Assembly: GCF_002950945.1 (NCBI RefSeq)
Contig: NZ_CP012673.1
Coordinates: forward strand, 558,001-622,000
Direction of reading: 5' to 3'
DNA length: 64,000 nucleotides
Origin: Sorangium cellulosum
GTDB lineage: Bacteria; Myxococcota_A; Polyangia; Polyangiales; Polyangiaceae
Shown here: one piece after another, positions 50,900-60,936 of the stretch
Layout of the letters: every line of letters starts with the position of its first letter
How positions within the stretch are numbered: the first letter of the stretch is position 1
Notes under the pieces: model-generated
Seen by the model: only the letters and a program-made list of their open reading frames with translations
What the model was told of the DNA's origin: nothing
The model's database searches: none
Translations under genes and position numbers: made by a program

Positions 50900-51853
50900 A
50901 TGAAGAAGGCTCTCCTGATCGCGACCTTGTGCCTCCGCGGGCTCGGCTGCGCGGATACGCCGCCCGGAGGCGGCGGCGAGCAGCCGTTGCTCACGTCCCG
51001 GCAACCGATCGTCGGCGGCGCCGTGGACACAGCGCACGCGTACGTCGTGGGCGTCGGCAACAAGAGCCGCGCCTTCTGCACCGGGACGGTCATCTCGCGG
51101 CGCACCGTGATCACCGCGGGCCATTGCCAGGGCAGCCTCACGCGGGTCTACTTCGGCACGAGCCTCGGGCGCCGCTCCGAGAGCGTGCGGATCGAGACCT
51201 CGAGGCGGCACCCCGACTACGACCCGTCCACGCTCGAGAACGACCTCGCCCTCCTGAAGCTCGAGAGCGACGCGCCCGTGCAGCCCGCGCCGCTCCTGCG
51301 CGAAAGGATGGAGAACAACGGCTGGTACGTCGGCCCGGCGTACACCTTCGTGGGGTACGGGGTCTCGGACGGCGTCGCAGGGACGGGGTTCGGCACGCGC
51401 CGCGTCGTGACGTTTCCCATCCTCGCGGTCGGCCCTGCCGCCGTCGGTGGGACGCCGGGCTCCATCGACGCGACCCAGTTCTATTACCAGGTCCCCTCCA
51501 TGAACACCTGCAGCGGCGACTCCGGGGGCCCGGCGTTCCTCGTGCGGTGGGGCGTCGAGCGGCACGCCGGCGTGACCTCGTTCGGCGACGACCCCTGCAC
51601 CCTCGACGGCGTGCAGGCGCGCACCGACGAGCGCCAGATCGCCGAGTTCATCCAGCCCACGATCGACGAGTTCGAGGCGGACAACCCGTGCCGCGCCGAC
51701 GGCCTGTGCAATCTGTCATGTGACGTCGGGCCCGATCTCGTCGACCCCGACTGCGCCGAGCGCCGCTGCGGGGCCGACGGCGTCTGCGCCCTCGCGTGTG
51801 TCGCTCCCGCCGACCCGGATTGTGCACCTCGCGACGGCGCCCCGGAGCCGTGA
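50900..51853 (+). CDS. Trypsin-like serine protease lipoprotein with Cys-rich tail
   Basis: A 317-residue S1 protease. The lipobox LGLGC-like segment has Cys17. The mature enzyme starts at IVGGA (37-41); the catalytic triad is His75 (TAGHC), Asp115 (ENDLALLKL) and Ser208 (GDSGGP). After the protease, residues 270-317 hold a Cys-rich tail with repeats such as NPCRADGLCNLSC and PDC, found in myxobacterial exported proteins. It is probably surface-bound and used in predation or nutrient digestion. ATG 50900 has GGAAAGGTGG upstream. It converges on the beta-propeller protein. Confidence 0.92.
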   Translation: MKKALLIATLCLRGLGCADTPPGGGGEQPLLTSRQPIVGGAVDTAHAYVVGVGNKSRAFCTGTVISRRTVITAGHCQGSLTRVYFGTSLGRRSESVRIETSRRHPDYDPSTLENDLALLKLESDAPVQPAPLLRERMENNGWYVGPAYTFVGYGVSDGVAGTGFGTRRVVTFPILAVGPAAVGGTPGSIDATQFYYQVPSMNTCSGDSGGPAFLVRWGVERHAGVTSFGDDPCTLDGVQARTDERQIAEFIQPTIDEFEADNPCRADGLCNLSCDVGPDLVDPDCAERRCGADGVCALACVAPADPDCAPRDGAPEP

Positions 51854-51895
51854 TGTCCCCGGGGCGCCGGCCGCCGCCCGCGCGCGCGGCGGCGG

Positions 51896-54721
51896 TCAGG
51901 GCGTGTCGGCGGGGTCCGCCGGATCGCTGCCGGCGCTGCGCTCGTCGCCGTCGAGGAAGCCGTCCTCGTCGCGGTCGAGGCCGACGCGGTAGCCCGACCC
52001 CGGCGGCGCGCACGTGTAGGTCAGCGCGCGCCCCGTCGCGACCGCGATCTGCCGGAGCGCGGCGTCCGGGAGCGGCGGCAGCCCCATCCGATCCACGGCG
52101 AAGTGCCCTGCGCCGGTGTAGAGGAAGCCGATCTCGTGCAGGAGCAGGCGGCTCTTGGCCACGAGGTCACACTCCCCCGCGTCGGCCCGCGCGATCAGGA
52201 GATCGACGCGCGGGCCCACCACCGCCGCATTGCCGCCGCGGAGCGTGATCTGCTGGCCGACGATCGGCGCCACGTTCGAGTCGAACGCGAGCAGGAACGC
52301 CTCGAGCTGCCGCCGGACCGCGTCGCCCGCCGGCGAGTCCGGCAGGCCCGCCGGGTTGTCGGGGAAGGTGCCGAACTGGTTCGTGAAGCCGGTGAACGGC
52401 GAGAACCCCATCCCACGGAAGAACCGGAACAGCGTGTCGAAGCTCCCGTCGTGCAGGAACCCGAAGCCCCTCACCTGATCTCCCTTGGGGTCGTTGTCGC
52501 CCGGCAGGATGCCGAACATCGGGGCTGCCATCCCGAACATCCCGACCTTCTGGTACATGTTCCTGAGGTGCGGCGTCTTGATGAGCTGCGGCTGGAAATC
52601 GAACGTCATGTTGCCGTTCGCGCCGAAGAAGCCGGGCTTGTCGACGCCGGGGTTCGCCTCCGGGTCGAGCACGTGGCAGCCGTTGCAGATGGCGGTCCCG
52701 TCCAGGTTGCCGCTGAAGAACGTGTCGCGCCCGGCCTGCTGATCCGGCGTGAGCGAGTTGTCCAGGCTGCGGATCGGGTTGGGCGGATAGGTCACCTGCA
52801 GGATGAAGTCCGTGAACGCCTCCATGTCGGCGGCGGGGATCGGGCCGCTCCGGCCGAGCAGGTCGGTGAAGCCGGCCTGGAACTTCCTGAACGCGGCGCG
52901 CTCGTCGAACGAGCCGCTGTCCGGCTGGGCGGTCGGCGCATCGTTGCCGCCGGTGCGGTCCCCGCGCCAGTGCATGGGGCCGTGGTTCGCCATGCCCCTC
53001 AGGCTCTGGGTCGTGGTCGGGCCCTTCATCGGGTGGAACTCCCGGGGCATCGGCTGCTGCGTGAAGAGGTTGAGCAGCGGGCCGACGAACGGGCCCGGGT
53101 TCTCCGTGACCACCTCGTCCGGATTGCCGAGGTCCCACCCCAGGCTGTCGAAGTCGCCGAAGATGTGGCAGCTCGCGCACGAGGCGTCGCCGTGCGCGGA
53201 GCTCGACCGCGCGTCGTAGAGGTGGCGCCGCCCGATCGTGACGCTCGGCGGCTCGGGGCTATACATCGCGACGTGGGCCGCTTCGCCTCCGGCCTCTGTG
53301 TCGATGATCGAGATCGCGTTGTCGAAGCGGGTGAGCACGTAGAGCTGGCCCCGCGGCTCGTCGAGCGCGAGCCCCGTCGGGCCGCCGCCGCTCACCTCGA
53401 TGTGGTCGGCCGCGTCGGGCACGAAGGTGTCGTTCTCGAGCGCGGCCGTGCTGAACACGCCGATCTTGCTCGACCCGAGCGCGGCCACGTAGAGCGTCGC
53501 GCCGTCGCTCGAGACGGCCATGTCGGTCGGCTGGGCCAGGCTCTTCTCGCTCTCCGCGTTCGGCGTCGGGGCGCAGCAGACCGAGTAATCGATGTGTTTG
53601 TTGAGGTGCCGCGGGGCGACGCTGCCCGCGCCGAGCACCGTGACGCGGCTCTCGTGGAGGTGGCCCCGGAGGCTCTGCCCGGCGAAGATGCCGGGGCCCT
53701 CGAACCGCTGCTCGTTCCTCGCGTCGGTGTTGGAGACGTAGACCTTCCCGCTCACCGGGTTGACGACCATGTTGAAGAGGATCGTCCCGACGCCGGTGAA
53801 GTAGCCTGAGGCCCCGGCCACGGGCTGCGGCGGGTTGCTCATCGCGTCGATCGCGAACACGTCCTTGTCCGGCAGCGAGAGCCTCACCTGCTCGTCCCAG
53901 CGCCGGCCCAGCTCGTCGACCCAGTGCGCGCCGTCGAACTTGACGATGAGGCTGACCTCGGGCGCCGGGGCGCCCTCCGCGTTCGTGGTCGGGCCCGGCG
54001 AGCCGCCGTTCGCCTCGCCCCCGTCGGGCACGAGCAGCTCGGTGACGACGGTGGTCTGGTTGCCCGAGTGGAAGCCGGCGGCGTAGACGCGGGCGCCGTC
54101 GGGCGTGGCCGCGAGCGCGCGGGGCGTGTCCGTGAAGAGGGTGAGGATGGTGAGCGGCGCGCCGCCGAGCGACGCGCCCAGGTGGTTCGCGTCGAACACC
54201 CAGACGTCGGCCCGGCCCACGCCCGGGGTGGTGAGCTCGGGATCGTTCGGGTTGTTCTGGCCGCGGTGCGCGGCCGTGATGAACGCGCGGCGCTTCGAGG
54301 GACCGGCGAACACGATGTCCCGCGGCTCGTCGCCGACGAGCAGCGTGCGCTCGACGTGCCCGCCGAACCCGCCGGGCGAGAGCTCGACGACGCTCACGCT
54401 GTCGGACAGGTGATTGACGACCCACACCTCGGTGTCGCTGCGCGCCGCGACGGCGACGGGCTCGAGCCCGACGGGGATCGAGCTCCTGTGGGTCAAACCG
54501 CCCTTGTGGACGCGGAAGACCTCGAGGCGGCTATCGGGCGTGTTCAGCGCGAAGAGCAGGTTCCCGCTGGGGGAGAGCGCGAGCGGGCGCACCTGCCCGC
54601 CCTCGAAGAGCGTGTAGGAAGAGCTGGCCAGCGCGGGCGCGCTGGTCGCGAGGGAAGCCGCGGACGTCACGGCGAACAAAAGTCGAGCGGCCACCCTTCG
54701 CGGAGCGACAGGCGTTGTCAT
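51896..54721 (-). CDS. Exported YVTN beta-propeller / di-haem cytochrome c peroxidase-like protein
   Basis: A 941-residue protein with a signal peptide ([19 protein letters not shown]). Residues 40-480 are a YVTN-type beta-propeller ([36 protein letters not shown]). Residues 490-860 have two c-type haem sites, CASCH (515-519) and CNGCH (679-683), in a cytochrome c peroxidase-like context ([25 protein letters not shown]). The end has a Ca-binding [12 protein letters not shown] repeat and an Asp/Pro-rich tail. It probably functions in the periplasm or on the cell surface in a redox process; partner unknown. ATG 54721; GGAGGCC lies upstream of it. Confidence 0.88.
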   Translation of the reverse strand: MTTPVAPRRVAARLLFAVTSAASLATSAPALASSSYTLFEGGQVRPLALSPSGNLLFALNTPDSRLEVFRVHKGGLTHRSSIPVGLEPVAVAARSDTEVWVVNHLSDSVSVVELSPGGFGGHVERTLLVGDEPRDIVFAGPSKRRAFITAAHRGQNNPNDPELTTPGVGRADVWVFDANHLGASLGGAPLTILTLFTDTPRALAATPDGARVYAAGFHSGNQTTVVTELLVPDGGEANGGSPGPTTNAEGAPAPEVSLIVKFDGAHWVDELGRRWDEQVRLSLPDKDVFAIDAMSNPPQPVAGASGYFTGVGTILFNMVVNPVSGKVYVSNTDARNEQRFEGPGIFAGQSLRGHLHESRVTVLGAGSVAPRHLNKHIDYSVCCAPTPNAESEKSLAQPTDMAVSSDGATLYVAALGSSKIGVFSTAALENDTFVPDAADHIEVSGGGPTGLALDEPRGQLYVLTRFDNAISIIDTEAGGEAAHVAMYSPEPPSVTIGRRHLYDARSSSAHGDASCASCHIFGDFDSLGWDLGNPDEVVTENPGPFVGPLLNLFTQQPMPREFHPMKGPTTTQSLRGMANHGPMHWRGDRTGGNDAPTAQPDSGSFDERAAFRKFQAGFTDLLGRSGPIPAADMEAFTDFILQVTYPPNPIRSLDNSLTPDQQAGRDTFFSGNLDGTAICNGCHVLDPEANPGVDKPGFFGANGNMTFDFQPQLIKTPHLRNMYQKVGMFGMAAPMFGILPGDNDPKGDQVRGFGFLHDGSFDTLFRFFRGMGFSPFTGFTNQFGTFPDNPAGLPDSPAGDAVRRQLEAFLLAFDSNVAPIVGQQITLRGGNAAVVGPRVDLLIARADAGECDLVAKSRLLLHEIGFLYTGAGHFAVDRMGLPPLPDAALRQIAVATGRALTYTCAPPGSGYRVGLDRDEDGFLDGDERSAGSDPADPADTP

Positions 54722-55041
54722 GGGGCCTCCTTGAGAAAGCGATGTCAGGGGCGACGTTGAATCGATGAAATGGGCGAGTCTTCACCGATACCATGAGCGC
54801 TCTGTCTTGAGATCATGGAACGCACGCCGCCGGCAGAGCTCGTGTGCGCTGTCTCACGCGCCGTAGCTCCCGGCGCTTGCTTCTTGTCCGGCGCGCAGCG
54901 CGGGCGTCAATGACAGTCGATGACTTGCGTTTGCCACCCTGCGCGCGCGCCGCCCCGCGCGCGCGCCGCCCATCGACGAACCCTGCGCGCGGCGTCCGTC
55001 ATGTGTGCCGATATGCGCGCGTGTGTACAGGCGGCCAGTCG
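54722..55041. other. Intergenic region, no gene recognised
   Basis: A 320-bp gap on the minus strand between an upstream hydrolase gene and the beta-propeller gene. It has several CGCG-rich runs (54950-54980). No terminator, RNA gene or reading frame was supported. Confidence 0.4.
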
Positions 55042-55668
55042 CTACTTCTTCGCCGCCACGTACCGGAAGTCGCACCGCTCGGCGCCGGTGCCGAGGGTGC
55101 CGGTGCGGCGCAGCTCGACCCCGCGGCGCGCGCTCGGCTTGAGGTCGTCCAGCCGGCAGATCATCGCGACGATCTCCGGCGCGTTGTGCCGCCGGGCGAA
55201 GCTCACGAGCGGGCACGCGCGCACGTCGAACGCCATCAGCGCGCCGGCGTCGTCGGCCTGCTCGAAGCGGAAGCCGTCCGGCTCCTCGGCGAACAGGCTC
55301 CTCATCAGCAGGTTCCGCGCGGGCCTCAGGCGGAACATCATGTCCATGGCGATGCCGTCGAGCGCGCTCCGGTGCAGCTGCTTGCGGTGGAAGGCGTGCA
55401 GCATCTCCTCGGCGAGGCGCAGGGCCGGCTCCCGGTCCACGCCGAGGTCGTGGTGGAGCGCCTGGTAGATCGCGAGCACGGGCGGCCCGAGCTCGAAGAT
55501 CCGGCGGCTCATGCTGCGCCGGAGCCGGGGTATCGTCGCCTCCAGCGCGAGATACCTCTCCTTTGCGTGGGTGTGGAGCTCCGCCGCGCACTCTTCGCCC
55601 AGCGAGCGAATCGCGTGGAATCGGCCCTCCGCAAGGATCTGAGCGAGACATTCTGACGGCGACGACAT
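55042..55668 (-). CDS. L-2-amino-thiazoline-4-carboxylic acid hydrolase family protein
   Basis: A 208-residue protein. The central and C-terminal patterns fit PF14196 (ATC hydrolase): an early helical part, then FDVRACPLVSFARRHNAPEI, MICRLDDLKPSARRGVELR and a final RTGTLGTGAERCDFRY. Cys residues in these motifs are expected catalytic or metal ligands. The characterised family members open a thiazoline ring to give cysteine derivatives, but most members have unknown substrates. ATG 55668; no operon partner is obvious. Confidence 0.82.
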   Translation of the reverse strand: MSSPSECLAQILAEGRFHAIRSLGEECAAELHTHAKERYLALEATIPRLRRSMSRRIFELGPPVLAIYQALHHDLGVDREPALRLAEEMLHAFHRKQLHRSALDGIAMDMMFRLRPARNLLMRSLFAEEPDGFRFEQADDAGALMAFDVRACPLVSFARRHNAPEIVAMICRLDDLKPSARRGVELRRTGTLGTGAERCDFRYVAAKK

Positions 55669-55746
55669 GCGCTCAGACTATCACGCGCAACTCCGGCGCG
55701 TGCAGCTCCTCCACGAATTTTCGCCGCCGAGGTGGCCAGTTGGACT

Positions 55747-55809
55747 GGCCGGCCAGGCCGGCCATTGGACACGATGAGTGGCCGGCCAGCGCGGCCAGCG
55801 CGGCCAGCG
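55747..55809. repeat. GGCCGGCCA copies and three 9-bp CGGCCAGCG units
   Basis: GGCCGGCCA occurs at 55747-55755, 55756-55764 and 55780-55788, and three consecutive CGGCCAGCG units run from 55783 to 55809. They lie in the gap between the ATC-hydrolase gene start (55668) and the end of the amrS gene (55931). No gene is in this 262-bp gap. Confidence 0.75.
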
Positions 55810-55930
55810 GTGCAGTCGTGTTGACCTGCTGACCCCCGACCCGGGGGCGCAGGAGCCTCGCATCCCGGCAATACGTCGCGGGCGTGAGGGGTCCGCTATG
55901 GCAGCATCCAGGTCCCTGACCGGGAGAGGG

Positions 55931-57151
55931 TCACGCCGCTGCCGGCTTCCACAGGCCAGGCACGCGCGTGCCGCACGCGGGGCAGGCGCCGCCGGTGAGC
56001 AGGACCTCCTGCGTCTCGTAATTGAAGCGCCGCACCACGACCTCGTAACAGCCCGGGCAGCGGGTATGGGAGAGCTCGCGCAGGCGATCGGCCATGTTGC
56101 TGACGTAGACGTATTTCATGCCGCGCGCGTACGCGACGCCGGCGACGTCCATGAGGAAGGCCGGGTCGGTGGCCTGGCGGTCGCGCATCTTGTAGCGCGG
56201 GTAGAAGGCGTTGAGGTGCCAGGGGATGTCGGGGTCCACCCTGGCGATCTCGGCGCCGAGGGCGCGGAGGCCGGCCGGATTGTCGTTGAAGCCGGGCACG
56301 ACGAGCGTCACGACCTCGACCCAGTAGCCGAGCCGCCGGGCCTCGCCGATCGCGGCGAGCACGGGCTCCACGCGGCCGCCGAGCGTCCGGTACTGCTCGG
56401 CGCTCCACCCCTTGAGATCGACGCGGAACACGTCCGCGACCGGGCGCATGTACGCGAGCGCCTCCGGCGTCGTGTTGCCGTCCGAGATGAGCGCGGTCAC
56501 GAGCCCCCTCCGCCGCGCCTCCGTGAAGATCGCCCGGGCCCACTCGGCCGTGATCATCGGCTCGTTGTAGGCGCTCGCGAGCACCTCGCAGCCCGCCTGG
56601 ACGGCCATCTCGACGAGCGCCTCGGCGGTGAGGTCGATCGGCTCGCCCCCGCTCTCCGGCTCGCGCAGCGCCTGGGACACCTTCCAGTTCTGGCAGTAAG
56701 GGCAGCGGAGATCGCACCCGAACATGCCGAAGGTGAGCGATCTCGCGCCGGGGCGCACGTGGAAGATCGTATTCGTCTCGACCGAGCGCACGTAATGGCG
56801 AGCGACATACCCGAACGGGACGCGCAGCTCGCCGTCCTTCTCGAAGCGGATGCCGCACGCGCCCGCGCGCCCCGGCGAGAGGACGCAGCGGTGCGCGCAC
56901 GCGGTGCACCGGAGATACCCTGGCTCGGGCCCGGGCTCGTACAGCGCGCCGGGCACGGTCCGGCGGGCGAGCTTGGCGGTGAGGGGCTCGTCCGCGCCGA
57001 CGCCCGCTCCGGGCTCAGCCGCCGCGCGCTCGTCCGAGGGAGCCAGAGGAGCGCCGCGCACGAGGTCCTCCAGGCGGACGTGCGGCCGGTCGCCCGGTCC
57101 GAGCTCATCCACGCGTGTTGCTTCCGGCGCGCGCCTGCCGTTCGTCTCCAT
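55931..57151 (-). CDS. amrS: AmmeMemoRadiSam system radical SAM enzyme AmrS
   Basis: A 406-residue radical SAM protein. The SAM iron-sulfur cluster ligands are Cys146, Cys150 and Cys153 in GCDLRCPYCQN. An N-terminal Cys cluster (residues 82-99: RCTACAHRC and GACG) and a C-terminal zinc ribbon (CPGC, CPACG) match the AmrS family (TIGR04337). The AmmeMemo partners, AMMECR1-like and Memo-like proteins, are not adjacent. The N-terminal 65 residues are Ala/Glu/Pro-rich and probably disordered. ATG 57151 is the first start; no good ribosome site was seen. The target of this radical chemistry is unknown in general. Confidence 0.9.
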   Translation of the reverse strand: METNGRRAPEATRVDELGPGDRPHVRLEDLVRGAPLAPSDERAAAEPGAGVGADEPLTAKLARRTVPGALYEPGPEPGYLRCTACAHRCVLSPGRAGACGIRFEKDGELRVPFGYVARHYVRSVETNTIFHVRPGARSLTFGMFGCDLRCPYCQNWKVSQALREPESGGEPIDLTAEALVEMAVQAGCEVLASAYNEPMITAEWARAIFTEARRRGLVTALISDGNTTPEALAYMRPVADVFRVDLKGWSAEQYRTLGGRVEPVLAAIGEARRLGYWVEVVTLVVPGFNDNPAGLRALGAEIARVDPDIPWHLNAFYPRYKMRDRQATDPAFLMDVAGVAYARGMKYVYVSNMADRLRELSHTRCPGCYEVVVRRFNYETQEVLLTGGACPACGTRVPGLWKPAAA

Positions 57152-57430
57152 GGGAAGGCGCCCATCCTCGCATCGGCGCGGCCAAAGACAAGGGCCGCCT
57201 CCTGCGTCGTGACCTGCATCAAAAAGTCCCGGGCGCCGTCGAGTGACAGTGCGACCAGCCTGGAGAACATCCCACGCGGGCAGCGCGCTCGAGCCGCCGG
57301 CGAGCCAGCCGGCCAGCGCGAGGGCTGATGAAGGAAGCGCCGGCGCGACGACGGCGTGCTCGCCGCTTCGGGGGCGCTGGCCGTCCCCCTATGCTGGCGG
57401 CCGTCGCGCGGCGCAGCGAAAGGACGGGTC

Positions 57431-60400
57431 ATGAAGCGATCGTGGATCAAGCAGGCGTGGGCGCTCGCCGTGCTCGGGCTCGCCCTGTCGGCGCTCCTCT
57501 TCTGGTCCTTGTGGCGCCGCCCCGCCGGGGCACCCCCGACCGGCGCTGACGTCCCACCGGAGGGCGCGGCGCCCGCGAGGCCCGGGGCGCGCCCGCGCGC
57601 GCCGGCGGCGCGGGCCCGTCAGCCCGGGAGCGTCGCCGGGCGCGTCGCCGAGCCTGCGGGCGCGCCGGTCGCGGGCGCCATGGTGTGCGCCACCGTCGAG
57701 TCGGGCGCGATGTCGCTGGTGGAGGCGCGCGAGCCGGTGTGCGCGCCGGCCGCTCAGGACGGTCGATATACACTCTCCGGCCTGCTGCCGGCGCGCTGGC
57801 GCATCAGCGCCTCGGCGCCGGGGCACAGGCCGGCGCACTACGTTGCTCCCGACGCCTTGCGTGCTCCCTTCCTCGATCTCGGCGCCGGCGAGGCGCGCAC
57901 CGGCGTCGATCTGACGCTGGCGCCCGGCGGGGTGGAGGTGAAGGGGCAGGTCGAGGACATCGGCGGAGGGGCCATCTCCGGCGCGCTGGTCATGATCAGC
58001 CGGTTCGGGCCGCACGACGTCGTGGTGGCCAGGTCCGACGCCCAGGGCTCCTATGCGGCGTGGGTCGACGAGGGGCCGTACATGGCGCGCGCCGAGGCCG
58101 ACGGGTATTCGGTGGGGTTCAAGGACGGGGTCGCCCCGGGGCCGGCGCTCAAGCTCCTCTTGACCCCGGCGTCGGTGCTCGCGGGTCGGGTCTTGGAGGC
58201 GGGGACCGGGGCCCCGGTCGAGGGAGCGAAGATCTCCCTGGAGAGCGAAGAGGCGTTCGGGATGATGCCCGGCGCCGGCGCCGCACACGCACTCAGCGAC
58301 GCCGAGGGCCGCTTCCGCGTCGATCGGCTCCCGCCGGGGCGCTACAGGATCCTTGCCCGCGCGGTCGGCAGGTTCGGTCAGGCGCGCGAGAGTGTGGTCC
58401 TCGGCGTGGGCCAGACCTCGAGCGAGGTGGTCGTCGAGGTCCACCCCGCGCGCACCCTGACGGGTCGCGTGGAGATCGCGCCGGACGGCGCGCCGTGCAA
58501 GAGCGGCAACGTCGGCCTCATGGACACGGCGTCCGGGGGGATGGTGGGCGTTCCCGTCGAGGCCGACGGCGCGGTGCGGTTCGACGGGGTGCTTCCTGGC
58601 AAGTACCAGGTGCTCGTGAGGTGCACGAACCAGCCGGCGGAGCCGAGCTACCCGCCCGTGGAGGTCAGGGATGTGGACGTCGAGGGCCTCGTGTGGACGG
58701 TGCGCGCGGGGCTGACGATCCGGGGCCGGGTCGTGGACCGCGACGGCGGGCCGGTCCGCGCGAACGTCCACGCGCATGCGCCGGAGATGATGGGGCGGAG
58801 CGGGGCCACCGGGGCGTCCGCGTCGAACGAGCCCGACGGGAGCTTCGTGCTCCAGGGGCTCTCGCCCGCGAAGTACATGGTCGCTGCGGAGCCGATCGAC
58901 CACGTCCAGCCCGAGCCGGTCGAGGTCGAGCTCCGCGACGAGCACGCCCCCGAGGTGACGATCGTGGCCGACCGCGGCGGCGCGATCGAGGGGACCGTCA
59001 CCGACGCGGACCGGAAGCCGGTCGAGGGCGTGCACATCATGATCGCGAGCCCACCGCGCATGGACGTGGACCCGCCGCGCATGGGCCCGCACCCGCCGCG
59101 CATGAACGCGGCGGTGTCGCGCGAGGATGGGAGCTTCGCGAGCAAAGGCCTCCCGCCGGGCGAGTACCGCGTCTGGACCAACGAGAACGACATGACGCCG
59201 CCGCCGCCGCCGGGAGCAGACCCGCTCGCCGGGGGGCCTCAGGCGGTCTCCGCGACCGTGAAGGCGGGCGAGAGCGCGCGCGTCGCGCTGGTCGTGGAGC
59301 GCCGCAACGGGGAGATCCAGGGTCGCGTCGTCGACGAGATCGGCGAGCCCGTGACGGACGCCTTCGTCCACGCGGTGTCGGAGTCGGAGGGCGCGGCCCC
59401 GCCGGGCGCGAGCGCCGTGAGCAGGGCGCGGTGGGGTGCATTCTCGCGAGCGCCGGTGCTCACCGATCCCGAGGGCAGGTTCGTCCTCGGGGGCCTCCGC
59501 GAGGGCGTGTACACGGTGCGCGCGTACCGGAAGGGCGGCGGCGACGGCATCGCCGAGCACGTCAAGACCGGCGACAGCGTGACGCTCACGTTGCAGCCGG
59601 CCGGCGCGATCTCCGGCACGCTCTCCGTGCCGGGCGGGAAGGTCCCCGACAACTTCACCGTCCGCGTGATCGACAGCGCGTCGATGTTCTTCCGGTCCGA
59701 GACCTTCGTCTTCACGGAAGGAGCCTTCACGATCAGCGGTCTCCCGGAGGGGAAGTACTCGGTCTCCACCGAGGCGCAGGAGGGAACGGCGGCGGTGGAG
59801 GTCCCGCTCGGGCCCGGGGAGCATCGGCGCGGCGTGGTGCTCGCGCTCGCGCCGCGGGCCGCGGTGAGGGGACAGGTCGTGTCGCTCGACGGCGGCGCGC
59901 CCGTCGCCGGGATGAACGTCCGAATCGTGAATCGCGCGGGGGGGCCGCCGATGCTCCCGTCCGGTGGCAGGGAGGACAACCTCACCGACACGTCGGGTCG
60001 CTTCGAGGTGAGCGGTGTCGCCTCCGGTCGCATCACCGTCATGTTCATGCCGTCCGATCCGATGAATTCCCCCCATGACGGCGCGGCGATCCCGTTCGAC
60101 GTGCAGGCGGGCGGCTCGACCGACCTGGGCCGGATCGCCCTGCCGAAGCGCCGGCTCAAGCCAGAGGACCCGCCTGGCGATCTCGGCTACTCGATCAAGT
60201 GGGGATCGGACATCATGGTCGACATCGCCGAGATGACCTTCGAGGTGAGCCAGGTCCGATCAGGGGGCCCCGCCGCCGCTGCAGGCCTCCGGGGGGGCGA
60301 CGTCATCGTGTCCGTCGACGGCCACGATGTCCGGGGAAAGATGACGTATCTCTACCACCCGCTCACCACGGTTCCCTCGGGAACCCAGGTGACGCTCGGC

Positions 60401-60487
60401 CTGGCCCGCGGGGCGAACGTCTCCATCACCGCCGGAAATATACAGCCTCCCCCGGGGATGCCGGGCATGCCTGCCTACCCGCACTGA
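57431..60487 (+). CDS. Membrane-anchored protein with carboxypeptidase-regulatory-like repeats and a PDZ domain
   Basis: A 1018-residue protein. A basic N-terminus and one transmembrane helix (AVLGLALSALLFW) anchor it. An Ala/Pro-rich linker follows, then about nine carboxypeptidase-regulatory-like/CnaB-like beta-sandwich repeats (typical elements: GRVVDRDGGPVRANVHAH; DGSFVLQGLSPAKYMV; SGTLSVPGGKV). PPRMDVDPPRMGPHPPRMNA is a local repeat in one loop. The C-terminus has a PDZ domain (about 915-1000; VRSGGPAAAAGLRGGDVIVSVDG). It is probably exported, with the PDZ binding peptide ends. ATG 57431 is the only start fitting the anchor. Its 3' end overlaps the convergent GAF gene by 13 bp. Confidence 0.88.
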   Translation: MKRSWIKQAWALAVLGLALSALLFWSLWRRPAGAPPTGADVPPEGAAPARPGARPRAPAARARQPGSVAGRVAEPAGAPVAGAMVCATVESGAMSLVEAREPVCAPAAQDGRYTLSGLLPARWRISASAPGHRPAHYVAPDALRAPFLDLGAGEARTGVDLTLAPGGVEVKGQVEDIGGGAISGALVMISRFGPHDVVVARSDAQGSYAAWVDEGPYMARAEADGYSVGFKDGVAPGPALKLLLTPASVLAGRVLEAGTGAPVEGAKISLESEEAFGMMPGAGAAHALSDAEGRFRVDRLPPGRYRILARAVGRFGQARESVVLGVGQTSSEVVVEVHPARTLTGRVEIAPDGAPCKSGNVGLMDTASGGMVGVPVEADGAVRFDGVLPGKYQVLVRCTNQPAEPSYPPVEVRDVDVEGLVWTVRAGLTIRGRVVDRDGGPVRANVHAHAPEMMGRSGATGASASNEPDGSFVLQGLSPAKYMVAAEPIDHVQPEPVEVELRDEHAPEVTIVADRGGAIEGTVTDADRKPVEGVHIMIASPPRMDVDPPRMGPHPPRMNAAVSREDGSFASKGLPPGEYRVWTNENDMTPPPPPGADPLAGGPQAVSATVKAGESARVALVVERRNGEIQGRVVDEIGEPVTDAFVHAVSESEGAAPPGASAVSRARWGAFSRAPVLTDPEGRFVLGGLREGVYTVRAYRKGGGDGIAEHVKTGDSVTLTLQPAGAISGTLSVPGGKVPDNFTVRVIDSASMFFRSETFVFTEGAFTISGLPEGKYSVSTEAQEGTAAVEVPLGPGEHRRGVVLALAPRAAVRGQVVSLDGGAPVAGMNVRIVNRAGGPPMLPSGGREDNLTDTSGRFEVSGVASGRITVMFMPSDPMNSPHDGAAIPFDVQAGGSTDLGRIALPKRRLKPEDPPGDLGYSIKWGSDIMVDIAEMTFEVSQVRSGGPAAAAGLRGGDVIVSVDGHDVRGKMTYLYHPLTTVPSGTQVTLGLARGANVSITAGNIQPPPGMPGMPAYPH

Positions 60488-60888
60488 GGGAGCGAGCCCG
60501 CGCTTTCGGCGAGCCGGCCGAGCTCTTCTTTGCTCAGCTCGCGTTCCTCCGCGAATGCGATCCCCACCACCGCGCGCACGTCCCCTGACGCCCCGCGTAC
60601 GGGCAGGGCCACCGCCCCTTGCGCCGCGACGGCCTTGGCCCCTGGCCGCACGTCCCCGGACCTATCCGTCTGCAGATTGCATGTCTGCACCGGCTCCCCC
60701 CGCTCCCACGCGAGCCCGGCCATGCCTTTCCCTCGCGGCACCCTGCGCGTGATCTCCTGCACCTTCTCCGGAAGGTTCATCGCCGCCGCCAGCTCGAGCC
60801 CGCCTTCTCCGATGAAGTGCACGCTCCCGGCGACCCCTCCGTTGCTGGTCACGAACCCTCGCAGCCACGCCTCCACCGCCTCGCTCAT
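60475..60888 (-). CDS. GAF domain protein
   Basis: A 137-residue protein that is almost only a GAF domain: SVHFIGEGGLELAAAMNLPE, the segment RVPRGKGMAGLAWERGEP, and VALPVRGASGDVRAVVGIA. GAF domains bind cyclic nucleotides, haem or other small ligands; no output domain is attached. ATG 60888 begins MSEAVEAWLRGF; the upstream frame to 61026 is in an inverted-repeat region. Its end overlaps the convergent PDZ-protein gene by 13 bp. It may deliver a signal to another protein; the partner is unknown. Confidence 0.82.
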   Translation of the reverse strand: MSEAVEAWLRGFVTSNGGVAGSVHFIGEGGLELAAAMNLPEKVQEITRRVPRGKGMAGLAWERGEPVQTCNLQTDRSGDVRPGAKAVAAQGAVALPVRGASGDVRAVVGIAFAEERELSKEELGRLAESAGSLPQCG

Positions 60889-60936
60889 TCTGCCACGATC
60901 GACCGCCTCCGCCCCAGCGTCAACGCCTTCCCGAAG

